Source: Lentisphaeraceae bacterium (GTDB lineage Bacteria > Verrucomicrobiota > Lentisphaeria > Lentisphaerales > Lentisphaeraceae). From it: DNA of 45,433 nucleotides. The stretch is taken from positions 1 to 45,433 of the forward strand of contig JAJPOQ010000169.1 in the NCBI GenBank assembly GCA_021232515.1, given 5' to 3'. Below the pieces are notes generated by a model. The model saw only the letters and a program-made list of their open reading frames with translations, was not told the DNA's origin and did not search any database. This document shows, piece by piece, positions 8,639 to 16,750 of this stretch; within the stretch, counting starts at the first letter, position 1; each line of letters begins with the position of its first letter. The translations under genes and the position numbers were made by a program.

Positions 8639-11600
8639 ATGTGTAGAGTACTTCAAAGTTTGCTTGTTTTATTATTTTCGTGCAGTGCATATGCCGAAAT
8701 TCGCGTTTCCATTATCGATGGCCAGAATAATCATGACTGGGTCACAACTACTAAAAATATTAAAGCCTTTCTCAATGAGACTGACCGCTTTAAAGTAAAT
8801 GTTTTAACTTCTCCTCAAGCTAAAACTCCAGAGTTTGCCGCTTGGAACCCTAGCTTAGAAAATACTGACGTAATCCTTCTTAATTATAATGGCCACTCAT
8901 GGTCAGATGCATTTAAAGCTAAATTTCTGTCTTTTGTTGAAAATGGCGGAGGTCTTGTCCTCATTCATGCGGCTAATAATGCTTTTTCTAATTGGCCGGA
9001 ATACAACGATATGATCGGCCTTGGTTGGCGGAAAGAAGGACATGGAAAAGCAGTTAAGGTTGATGATCACACAGGTGAGTGCCTGCACCAACATAAAGGC
9101 AACTCTGGGCATGGTTCAAAACATCCTTTCAAAGTAAAAGTTAGACAGCCTAATCATCCTATCATGAAAGGAGTTCCTAACGAGTGGCTTCACGCTAAAG
9201 ATGAACTTTATCATAACATGAGAGGCGACTTTAAAAATTGTACGATCCTTTCAACGGCCTTCTCAGACACCAAGGAAAGAGGCACAGGTCAGCATGAGCC
9301 TCTGACTTGGGAAGTTAAGTACGGCAAAGGAAAAGTCATAGTTACTTCTATGGGTCATATCTGGAAAAATGATAAGACAATTAACAGTGTTCACTGTGTC
9401 GGCTTTCAAACTATTGTTTCCCGTAGCTGTGAGTATGCCGCTACAGGGAAAGTCACTATTCCTGTTCCCAAGAGTTTTCCTACGATTAACAAAACTTCTT
9501 TACATGTTCCTGCAAATAGTCAATTAACTTGGAAAGAGAAAAAAACGGCTAATCCATATTGTGTATTGACTCCTGAAGAGTCTGCTCAAGCGATGGAAGT
9601 TCAAGAAGGTTACATAGTTGAAGCTGTTGCTTCGGCGCCATTAGTTGAAGAGCCGGTTGTCGTTGTTTGGGACGGCGATGGTGCGATGTACGTTGCCGAG
9701 ATGCGCAGTTATATGCAGGATTCTAAAGGTACAGGAACTAAAACTTTAAGAAATGGCCGGATCAAAAGATTAGTTGATATAGATGGCGATGGAATCATGG
9801 ATAAGGCAACAGTCTTTGCAGATGGATTAAATCTTCCTAGAATGCTGCTGCCTTTAGATGGTCGCCTAGCTGTCATAGAAACGGATTCGACAGATATCTG
9901 GTGTTATGAAGATACAGATGGCGATGGAGTCTCAGACAAGAAAAAGCTTCTTTATAAAGGTAAGCGTACCATCTCGCCAACTCGTAGTGTTGAGCACCAG
10001 TCATCAGGCTTAGTTTGGAACTTGGATAATTACATTTACACAACTCGTGAAAAATATCGTTTTAGATTTACCAATGAAGTTTGGCAAGATGACCTATGCT
10101 CAACAGAAGATTGGATGCAATGGGGACTCACTCACGATGATGAAGGCCGTTTATTTTATTCAGCTAATAGCGAACCGACAAAAGGTATACAGCAGCACCC
10201 TTCGTATTGGGGGCTAAGTAAAAAGAGAGCTAAAGGCAAATGGATAAAACCAACGATAGGGCCTGATTATCAGCCAGACTTTATGGTGATGCACTCGACC
10301 TGTAAACAAGGCGACAGAGGCGAGTCTCATGCATATAAGTCTTTTACGTCTTCTTGCGGTCAGACAATTTATCGAGGCGGTATATTCCCAAAAGATGCAA
10401 ATGGAGACTATTTCGTTACGGATCCTACAGGTCATGTTGTACGAAGAGCTAATGTTAAAAACCTAAACGGTCGCTTAGAACTACAGAATCCAACTCCAAA
10501 TAAAGAGTTTATTGTTTCAAGTGATATAAACTTCAGACCCGTAAATTCATCGACAGGTCCAGATGGCAACTTATACATTGTCGATATGGCCAGAGGGATA
10601 ATCCAAGATGCTCCTTGGGTGAATGAACAAGCTGCAAAGTTTATGGATAAAGTTGGTCTTTCTAAAAATATAAAAAATGGTCGTATCTGGCGTGTTCGCC
10701 ACAAAGACTCAACATCACACAAAGTTCCAAAGCTATTATCAAAGTCAACAAAAGACCTCATTCCATACTTAAGTCATACAAATGGTTGGATAAGAGACAC
10801 TGCCCAGAAGCTTATTATTTTGCGTAAAGACAGAAATAAAATAAGGAAATCTCTAGAAAATCTTGCACAAACAGGTCAAAATCCACTTGCTCGATTACAT
10901 GCATTGTGGACACTAGATGGTTGTGATAACATTACTCCAGAATTACTCGCAACGACCCTTAAAGATAAAGACCAGCGTGTAATAAGAGCAACACTTAAAA
11001 TTTCTGAAAGATACCTAAAAACGAATGATTCTTTTGTATTAGACGAAATTGCCAAATTAAAACTTTATAAAGACCCTGTAACCGCTAAACAGATGATTCT
11101 ATCTCTCGGTTACTCCAACAGTCCAAAAGCACTAGATACGATCGATAAAGCCATCGCATCTCATATAACTAATGAAGGCGTTTATCTTGCCTCTATGACA
11201 GTTCTTTATAATCAAAAGACAACTTTACTTGCTAAAATGATTGATGGTTCAGCATTTGAATTCATCAAAGACCCACAAGAAAGAACTATGACACGCCGTC
11301 GTTGGTTGAGTGGTATGGCGGCTTGGAAGTCGAAAAGTGCACCTCCAGCGAATATGTCTAAAGAACATTTGGCTTTGTTGACGAAAGGGGAAGAAGTATA
11401 CAATCAGATCTGCTTTACATGTCATGGTAAAGATGGCAAGGGACTTCTCCCTGCAGGCGCTGAGCTCGCTTTAGCTCCATCTTTTGTGGGAAATAAGCGT
11501 GTCAATGGTTTACCTCATGCTCTTACCCGTATTCTTCTTCATGGCCTAACTGGACCTTTGGATGGCAAACACTACGAAGCCGGAGTCATGGTTCCTGCAG

Positions 11601-12157
11601 CAAGTTTAGGTTTTGGTAGCGATGAACAGATAGCATCTGTATTGAGCTACATAAGATCTAGTTGGGGCAATCAAGGCACAATTATAGAACCATCTTTTGT
11701 TAAGAGTATTCGCGATAAAAGCAGCTTGCGAACTACGCCATGGACACAAGCCGAATTAGTCGAGTACGCACCTATGGAGTTAACTGACAGGTCAAAGTGG
11801 GTGGCTACATCATCTGGTGGAAATGAGAATGCGATGAACGTCATACTCGATAAAAACAAATGTGATAATCAAAATAAACCGGGCTCTTGGTTCTCGATTG
11901 ATTTAGGCGAAGAAAAAGTTCTAAGTCGAATAATTCTCGATGCAGATAATCCAGATAGGTATCCAAGAGCGTGGTCTCTACATGTTTCTATAGACGGCAA
12001 ATCTTGGGAAGAGGGTATTGCTCTAGGTAAAGGAAATGGAGCTATAACAACTATTGACTTCAGGTCAATTAAGGCTCGATATGCAAAGATTGTACTGACC
12101 GGTACATCTAATCACCACAGATGGGGGCTTAGAAGAATTCAACTATATGGTAAGTAG
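8639..12157 (+). CDS. Secreted ThuA - PVC-type dehydrogenase - cytochrome c - discoidin fusion protein
   Basis: AGGAG lies 6 nt before the ATG at 8639; the product is about 1172 aa. Order of parts: signal peptide (to about residue 20, ending SAYA); ThuA-like domain (about 21-280, with HAANNAFSNWPEYNDMIG and WEVKYGKGKVIV); a PVC-type sugar-dehydrogenase beta-propeller (about 315-700) carrying two calcium-type loops, DIDGDGIMDK and DTDGDGVSDK; HEAT-like helices (about 705-890); a cytochrome c domain with CFTCH (C925, C928, H929); and an F5/8 type C (discoidin) carbohydrate-binding domain (about 1040-1172). Such proteins are thought to oxidise sugars or glycans outside the cytoplasm and pass electrons through haem; the substrate is unknown. 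Single gene behind element A. Domain calls are firm, function is inferred. Confidence 0.92.
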   Translation: MCRVLQSLLVLLFSCSAYAEIRVSIIDGQNNHDWVTTTKNIKAFLNETDRFKVNVLTSPQAKTPEFAAWNPSLENTDVILLNYNGHSWSDAFKAKFLSFVENGGGLVLIHAANNAFSNWPEYNDMIGLGWRKEGHGKAVKVDDHTGECLHQHKGNSGHGSKHPFKVKVRQPNHPIMKGVPNEWLHAKDELYHNMRGDFKNCTILSTAFSDTKERGTGQHEPLTWEVKYGKGKVIVTSMGHIWKNDKTINSVHCVGFQTIVSRSCEYAATGKVTIPVPKSFPTINKTSLHVPANSQLTWKEKKTANPYCVLTPEESAQAMEVQEGYIVEAVASAPLVEEPVVVVWDGDGAMYVAEMRSYMQDSKGTGTKTLRNGRIKRLVDIDGDGIMDKATVFADGLNLPRMLLPLDGRLAVIETDSTDIWCYEDTDGDGVSDKKKLLYKGKRTISPTRSVEHQSSGLVWNLDNYIYTTREKYRFRFTNEVWQDDLCSTEDWMQWGLTHDDEGRLFYSANSEPTKGIQQHPSYWGLSKKRAKGKWIKPTIGPDYQPDFMVMHSTCKQGDRGESHAYKSFTSSCGQTIYRGGIFPKDANGDYFVTDPTGHVVRRANVKNLNGRLELQNPTPNKEFIVSSDINFRPVNSSTGPDGNLYIVDMARGIIQDAPWVNEQAAKFMDKVGLSKNIKNGRIWRVRHKDSTSHKVPKLLSKSTKDLIPYLSHTNGWIRDTAQKLIILRKDRNKIRKSLENLAQTGQNPLARLHALWTLDGCDNITPELLATTLKDKDQRVIRATLKISERYLKTNDSFVLDEIAKLKLYKDPVTAKQMILSLGYSNSPKALDTIDKAIASHITNEGVYLASMTVLYNQKTTLLAKMIDGSAFEFIKDPQERTMTRRRWLSGMAAWKSKSAPPANMSKEHLALLTKGEEVYNQICFTCHGKDGKGLLPAGAELALAPSFVGNKRVNGLPHALTRILLHGLTGPLDGKHYEAGVMVPAASLGFGSDEQIASVLSYIRSSWGNQGTIIEPSFVKSIRDKSSLRTTPWTQAELVEYAPMELTDRSKWVATSSGGNENAMNVILDKNKCDNQNKPGSWFSIDLGEEKVLSRIILDADNPDRYPRAWSLHVSIDGKSWEEGIALGKGNGAITTIDFRSIKARYAKIVLTGTSNHHRWGLRRIQLYGK

Positions 12158-12305
12158 TTGATTGTGAAATATTTAACGGATTGTAAATTTCGATGATCGT
12201 TTCTTTTACCTATTGAAGATTAGCTTGAAGAAAGACTCGAAAAAGGTGTAAACTTATATTAAGTCGACTTTGAGGTCGATTAATAATGATCCTAGGGAGG
12301 ATAAG

Positions 12306-12980
12306 ATGTGTGAACGTAGTATAAAATTTACTCTTATTGAGTTGCTCGTAGTTGTTGCCATAATTGGTATACTTTCATCAATGCTTCTTCCTTCTCTATC
12401 ATCGGCGAAAGCTAAAGCACGTGCAGTCGTCTGCAAAAACAACCTTAAGTCAGTTGGTATAGCGAATATTCTCTATATGGACGAAAATAACGGTTGGTAC
12501 AATCCAAATATTCCGAACAGTAGTCAATCCATGCGTTGGGCTAAGAATGCTTCTTTTCGATCCTACTTAGGTTGGGACTCAGAGTCTTCTAACTGGATGA
12601 TCCCCAATGCAGGTGCTTGTCCAGATGCAAAAATTAAGTGCAGAAGTGAAGATGTAGACTACACTCCGACCGCTATAAAAGATTTACGAAACTATGGTCC
12701 ATTTGCCATATATGGAGGAAAGTCTTATCGTGGGGTTAGAGATGGCTGGATCCAAAGTACTTCTAGTATGGGCTATGCTGGTGATGTCTGGGGTGGATGG
12801 CAGTTCTCAATTAACGAATATGATCCAAGACATGATAATAGAGCTAATCTAGTCTACTATGACGGCCATGCTAAAACTTTGACAAACTCAAGCATTGGTA
12901 GTGCATTAAATGCTCGCACACCTTGGGTAGATGAAGACGGCCGCACCTTGACAAACATTAATGACCAAGAGCATCAGTAA
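12306..12980 (+). CDS. Type II secretion/pilin-like pseudopilin, tandem copy 1
   Basis: The ATG at 12306 follows GGGAGG by 5 nt, which rules out the longer frame from 12270. The 224-aa product has a short basic leader and the class III/pseudopilin signal [16 protein letters not shown], cleaved by prepilin peptidase before F. The rest is a periplasmic/surface head with an early pair of Cys residues and a C-terminal [19 protein letters not shown] segment, the H-X9-DG motif typical of the PVC pseudopilin family. Its neighbour at 13170 is a close duplicate. These pseudopilins occur in large numbers in Lentisphaerae and Planctomycetes next to sulfatases and DUF1501-type genes; assembly genes are not local. 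Expression may be read-through from the ThuA/PVC gene, 148 bp upstream. Confidence 0.9.
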   Translation: MCERSIKFTLIELLVVVAIIGILSSMLLPSLSSAKAKARAVVCKNNLKSVGIANILYMDENNGWYNPNIPNSSQSMRWAKNASFRSYLGWDSESSNWMIPNAGACPDAKIKCRSEDVDYTPTAIKDLRNYGPFAIYGGKSYRGVRDGWIQSTSSMGYAGDVWGGWQFSINEYDPRHDNRANLVYYDGHAKTLTNSSIGSALNARTPWVDEDGRTLTNINDQEHQ

Positions 12981-13053
12981 TTAGTTTTATTGTCCAAAGG
13001 TTTAGTATAATCCGATGATATTGAAGGACAAGAAATGACACTTCAGGAGTACA

Positions 13054-13089
13054 ATGAATTTTAAAATTAAAAGTTTGCTAAGTTTTTAG
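13054..13089 (+). other. Possible 11-codon leader or gene remnant with degenerate TTGCTAAG
   Basis: CAGGAG stands a few bases before an ATG at 13054 that opens an 11-codon frame (MNFKIKSLLSF, then TAG). The frame looks like the start of a signal peptide that is cut short. It includes TTGCTAAG at 13075-13082, one G short of the repeated promoter element and with no CATTA box. Probably a decayed gene or decayed promoter between the two pseudopilin copies. Confidence 0.2.
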
Positions 13090-13169
13090 ACGGTGACTAC
13101 TATCCAATAAATCGATTTAAAATTGCAATGGCTATTGTCTGCAGAGTAATGTAGATGAGGAGGCCGGCA

Positions 13170-13838
13170 ATGCAATTTTTTAAATATGAAAGATTTACTC
13201 TCATAGAGCTACTCGTAGTTGTAGCAATAATTGGTATTTTGATGTCTATACTTATGCCCTCAGTATCAAAAGCTTTAGCAAAATCTCGTTCCGCTGTCTG
13301 TAAGAATAACCTTAAGTCCGTTGGTATTGCCAATTTCCTCTATATGGATAATAACAATGGTTGGTTTAATCCAAATCAACCTGTTGCGAATGTAAGTGAT
13401 TATCGCTGGGCTAGAAATGTGGAGTTTAGATCTTACCTCGGTTGGGACTCAGAGTCTTCTAATTCGATGATTCCTAATAGTGGCGCTTGCCCAGACTCTA
13501 GAAGTAAAGGTGTTGATATAACAGCCACGGCTGTTAAAGATTTAAGAACTTATGGTCCGTTTGCTATATATGGCAGTAAATCTTATCGCGGGGTTAGAGA
13601 TGGCTGGATCCAAAGTACATCCAGCATGGGCTATGCTGGCGATGTCTGGGGAGGCTGGCAATTTTCGATGGATGGTTATGACCCACGACATAACAACAGT
13701 GTCAATATAGTCTTTTATGACGGTCATGTTGAAAGTGGTAGTCACTCTGCAATTGGTAGTGCTTTTGATGCCCGTAAGCCTTGGGTAGATGAAGACGGCC
13801 GTAACCTTACAAACATAAATGACCAACAGCATCAATAA
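13170..13838 (+). CDS. Type II secretion/pilin-like pseudopilin, tandem copy 2
   Basis: GAGGAGG (13157-13163) lies 6 nt before the ATG at 13170; product 222 aa. Prepilin signal [16 protein letters not shown], then a head domain nearly identical in its middle to copy 1 (for example [20 protein letters not shown] and WGGWQFS), and the same ending [10 protein letters not shown]. The segment around [13 protein letters not shown] differs most, and the [13 protein letters not shown] insertion of copy 1 is shortened. The H-X9-DG motif is [18 protein letters not shown] recent tandem duplication best explains the pair. Role probably in surface attachment or a secretion pseudopilus. An AT-rich AAAACTT/AAGTTTT hairpin with a T-tract after it (13888-13910) could end the transcript. 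Confidence 0.9.
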   Translation: MQFFKYERFTLIELLVVVAIIGILMSILMPSVSKALAKSRSAVCKNNLKSVGIANFLYMDNNNGWFNPNQPVANVSDYRWARNVEFRSYLGWDSESSNSMIPNSGACPDSRSKGVDITATAVKDLRTYGPFAIYGSKSYRGVRDGWIQSTSSMGYAGDVWGGWQFSMDGYDPRHNNSVNIVFYDGHVESGSHSAIGSAFDARKPWVDEDGRNLTNINDQQHQ

Positions 13839-13886
13839 TCAATCCTTACTAGAATTCTTCCTCGACATAGAAACCTTACTTTTGTA

Positions 13887-13910
13887 AAACTTTAAAAGTT
13901 TTTTTATTTT
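13887..13910 (+). terminator. Weak AT-rich terminator-like hairpin
   Basis: AAAACTT and AAGTTTT flank a 3-nt loop and run into a T-rich tract, shortly before element B. The stem has only one G-C pair per arm, so termination would be weak. Confidence 0.3.
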
Positions 13911-13912
13911 AC

Positions 13913-13942
13913 TTGCTAAGGTTTTTACTTTTATGGGCATCA
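13913..13942 (+). promoter_or_regulatory. TTGCTAAGGT-N15-CATCA element, copy B (upstream of sigma/FecR)
   Basis: TTGCTAAGGT at 13913-13922, 15-bp spacer, CATCA at 13938-13942, followed by GCAAAACG, which is also found at the same place in copy E. It lies 51 bp before the ATG of the ECF sigma gene, suggesting autoregulation. Confidence 0.65.
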
Positions 13943-13993
13943 TTATGCAAAACGTTTTATTACTCACCTAATAAATGATAAGAAGAGAACGCT

Positions 13994-14530
13994 ATGTCAA
14001 AAGATAAAGAACGCAAATTGGATCACACCGCTAAGGTTCAAGAGTTATTTGTTGAGCATGTTGCCGGACTTAGATACTTTGTCATGTCTCTCTTACCTGA
14101 TCCCGATGAAGCTCAAGATGTAATCCAAGAGACATTCATCACTATAACAGCGAAAGCTAACGACTTTAAAGAAGGTTCAAACTTTAGAGCTTGGGCATAT
14201 ACCATCGCCCGATTCAAAGTTCTAGAAGTTTTCAAGAAAAGTAAAAGAGAAGCCAATAGACTTTCAGAAGCAGCGATAAATATCCTGGCAAATGAAGCCG
14301 AGGATCTAGATGTCGATAATCCTAAAACTGAAGCTTTAAACTCTTGTCTACAAAAGCTTAGTGAGAAAACAGCGACTATGATAGAGCTTCGTTATAAAGA
14401 TGGATTAAAACCCTCAAAGATTGCAGAAAGAATCGGCTGGACTGCAGAAGCTGTTTACGTCGCACTATCTAGAACTCGAACAAGTCTCAAAAACTGTATT
14501 CAAAAACAGTTGAAAGTTTCGGAGGGTTAA
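13994..14530 (+). CDS. ECF RNA polymerase sigma factor
   Basis: A 178-aa ECF sigma factor. Region 2 covers about residues 13-80 (LRYFVMSLLPDPDEAQDVIQ, then FRAWAYTIARFKVLE) and region 4 about 118-170, with the helix-turn-helix LKPSKIAERIGWTAEAVYVA. It belongs to the same group as the edge-truncated sigma at 1-524. The next gene, a FecR-domain membrane protein, begins 1 bp after its stop codon, and GGAGG at the end of the sigma gene serves as that gene's ribosome site, so the two are translationally linked, as is usual for sigma/anti-sigma pairs. Element B upstream suggests the sigma factor may control its own operon and the other four genes carrying the element. That regulon is inference. Confidence 0.93.
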   Translation: MSKDKERKLDHTAKVQELFVEHVAGLRYFVMSLLPDPDEAQDVIQETFITITAKANDFKEGSNFRAWAYTIARFKVLEVFKKSKREANRLSEAAINILANEAEDLDVDNPKTEALNSCLQKLSEKTATMIELRYKDGLKPSKIAERIGWTAEAVYVALSRTRTSLKNCIQKQLKVSEG

Positions 14531-14531
14531 C

Positions 14532-16715
14532 ATGGACGATAAAGAATTAATTAAACTTATAGATGCTTATCTCGATGAATCCTTAACTATTGAGGAAACT
14601 GAAGAGTTAAATGACTTGCTGGAAAACTCTTTAGACTTCAGACAACAGTTTCGCAATAGAGTTAAACTTCATTCTGACTTGTCGTCACACTATGACTCTC
14701 AAGAATTAGAGATCATACCATTTCAAAAAGCTAAGAAAGCATCTCCTAAGCCTTTATATGCACTTATCTTACTTGCTGCATCTATTGTGATTCTAGTCCT
14801 TATAAACCTCTCAAATTTTAAAAATACAGACTCATCATATATCGCCTCAATTAGCATAAAAGAAACAGAAAATATCCTTCAAAATGGGAAAGCCATAAAT
14901 GAGAATCAGCTAGCTCGCGGAGAGTACAGCATCGATCAAGGAATGATTGAACTAGACTTACCTCATGAGGTCACCGTTGCCATCGAAGGACCAGCCAGTT
15001 TTCAACTTGTAGATGACCGGAAGATGATTCTTTCCAAAGGTAAGATCTCTGCCCATGTGGGTGAGTCTGGTAAAGGTTTTGTTGTTGATACTCCAAACGG
15101 CAGGATTATCGACCTTGGGACAAGGTTTGGCGTCTCAGTTTCGGCAAGTGGCAAAACTGAAGCTCATGTATTTCAAGGTAAAATAAATGTCCTTGTAGAC
15201 AATCAACTTACTGAATTAACTAAAAATCAGGCCTTGGCATTAAAGCCAGGTAATAATTCAAAACTAAATGCCGATCAAGCTAGTTTTCCTTTACCAGGAT
15301 TTCCTTTAGAGTTATCGCTTAAAAACGCTGACTTTGAAAGTGATAACTTATTGGTCGGCTGGCCTCAAAAAACAGGTGCATGGGGTGGCGACCATTGTGA
15401 GTCTATAAAATCCTTTAAAGACGTAGTTGCTTTTAGTAACTCAAAGATGCTGCGCTTTGTAAATAGCTATGCAAAAGGCGGTACAGACAAAGGTCAAAAC
15501 GTTTCTCAATTATGGCAGGTTGTAGATTTACGTCAATACTCAGATGAAGTAGGCCGTGGCGGAGTTAGGGCTCGATTATCTGCATTTATCAATAAAGTCT
15601 CAGATGCTGAGTCTACATCCTTTGGCATAATGGCTTTAGCCTTTAAAGGAGATATGAGTCATGTAAAGTCTTACTGGGATCGTCAAAATGAACCATTATC
15701 AGAGTTATTAGCCAAAGCTTCTTCACAGTTAGTTGCAGACTTTGATAATAAGACTTGGGAGAAGCTTGAAGCTCAACTTCACATTCCTGCAGGATCAGAC
15801 TTTTTACTCATTCAACTTTCAGTTGATGGAGATTCAAACAGAAACTTAAAAGGTCACTTTGTCGACAAGGTCAACTTAGAAGTTTCTACGGTAGCAAGAC
15901 GCTCTATGCCACTCGCTGACTGGGGTGGCGATGAAGGTTCTTGGCATGACGCTTCTAACTGGCAAACAGGTTTACACCCAGATCTCGAGCGTGAGTCAAT
16001 TCGCATCATGGGTGCTGGTAAGGCTGTTATTTCAACACCCGTCATTTCAAAACAAGCAGTCATTTTAGCTACACATAATAAAAGTGAAGGTCACTTACTT
16101 ATCGACGATGCAGGTAGTCTCAGTATTTCTGCCAATGGTGAACTCATTGTTGGCTATAATGAGTTAGGTGTCGCAACTTTAGAGGTTAAAGGAACCTTAC
16201 GAACTCGAAGTAGGGCTTTTATTGGTCGTAATAACAAGTCATCTACAGTCATTTTAAATGGAGGGCTTTGGGATGGCAAAGATACAACCATTCGTATGGC
16301 TCAATATGGTGAGCGTGGAGAAGATACAAAGTCCTTTTTAAAGATCTTGAATGGTGGACGTCTAAATGCTAAAAAATTAGAACTTGTACACGATCTTTCA
16401 CATCTAGAGCTGGTCGATGGGTATATAACCGTCAATGAATTGAAAATAGGTGGTTATAACGGACAAGCTATATTGACTCATAATAAGGGTACGATAAGAA
16501 TAGATAAACTCAAATTTGGTCCTCAAAGTGGTTCATTTAATTTTATGAGTAAAGACTCAATTTTGGAAATTAAAGGCTCTTTGTCTATTGATGACTTACT
16601 AAGATCACCTGGTTCTGAATGGCTATTTAGAGGACAAAGGCTAAAAGCTACTTCTTTAAAAGTAAAATCTCTAGAAGTAAATGGTGTTAAGTACTCTTCC
16701 TTCAGGATCAAATAG
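14532..16715 (+). CDS. FecR-domain anti-sigma protein with large repeat-rich exported region
   Basis: A 727-aa predicted inner-membrane regulator paired with the ECF sigma gene 1 bp upstream. Residues 1-70 form an acidic helical cytoplasmic anti-sigma segment (DDKELIKLIDAYLDESLTIE). A single membrane span is at about 75-93. The FecR domain (about 100-240) has GRIIDLGTRFGVSV and AHVFQGKINVLV. Residues about 255-445 form a beta-rich domain starting LKNADFESDN, similar in style to carbohydrate-binding or LamG-like modules. From about 460 a WGGDEGSWHDASNW segment leads into short beta repeats (SISANGELIVGYNELGVATLEVKG, with NGG and GxL patterns) that look like an autotransporter-type beta-solenoid. 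In known FecR systems the exported part receives the signal and releases the sigma factor. The ligand is unknown. Confidence 0.85.
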   Translation: MDDKELIKLIDAYLDESLTIEETEELNDLLENSLDFRQQFRNRVKLHSDLSSHYDSQELEIIPFQKAKKASPKPLYALILLAASIVILVLINLSNFKNTDSSYIASISIKETENILQNGKAINENQLARGEYSIDQGMIELDLPHEVTVAIEGPASFQLVDDRKMILSKGKISAHVGESGKGFVVDTPNGRIIDLGTRFGVSVSASGKTEAHVFQGKINVLVDNQLTELTKNQALALKPGNNSKLNADQASFPLPGFPLELSLKNADFESDNLLVGWPQKTGAWGGDHCESIKSFKDVVAFSNSKMLRFVNSYAKGGTDKGQNVSQLWQVVDLRQYSDEVGRGGVRARLSAFINKVSDAESTSFGIMALAFKGDMSHVKSYWDRQNEPLSELLAKASSQLVADFDNKTWEKLEAQLHIPAGSDFLLIQLSVDGDSNRNLKGHFVDKVNLEVSTVARRSMPLADWGGDEGSWHDASNWQTGLHPDLERESIRIMGAGKAVISTPVISKQAVILATHNKSEGHLLIDDAGSLSISANGELIVGYNELGVATLEVKGTLRTRSRAFIGRNNKSSTVILNGGLWDGKDTTIRMAQYGERGEDTKSFLKILNGGRLNAKKLELVHDLSHLELVDGYITVNELKIGGYNGQAILTHNKGTIRIDKLKFGPQSGSFNFMSKDSILEIKGSLSIDDLLRSPGSEWLFRGQRLKATSLKVKSLEVNGVKYSSFRIK

Positions 16716-16723
16716 GTATAATA

Positions 16724-16744
16724 GGCCGCTCAAAACAAGCGGCC
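16724..16744. terminator. Hairpin between convergent genes
   Basis: GGCCGCT (16724-16730) pairs with AGCGGCC (16738-16744) around a 7-nt loop. It lies between convergent genes ending at 16715 and 16751. Only a short A-run follows on the plus strand, so it works at best as a bidirectional terminator-like stem. Confidence 0.6.
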
Positions 16745-16750
16745 GAAAAA

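Noticed and set aside
14028..14042. GCTAAGGTTC inside the ECF sigma coding sequence, similar to the repeated promoter element
   Set aside because: It lies within the gene, lacks the leading TTG and has no CATTA box at the right distance.
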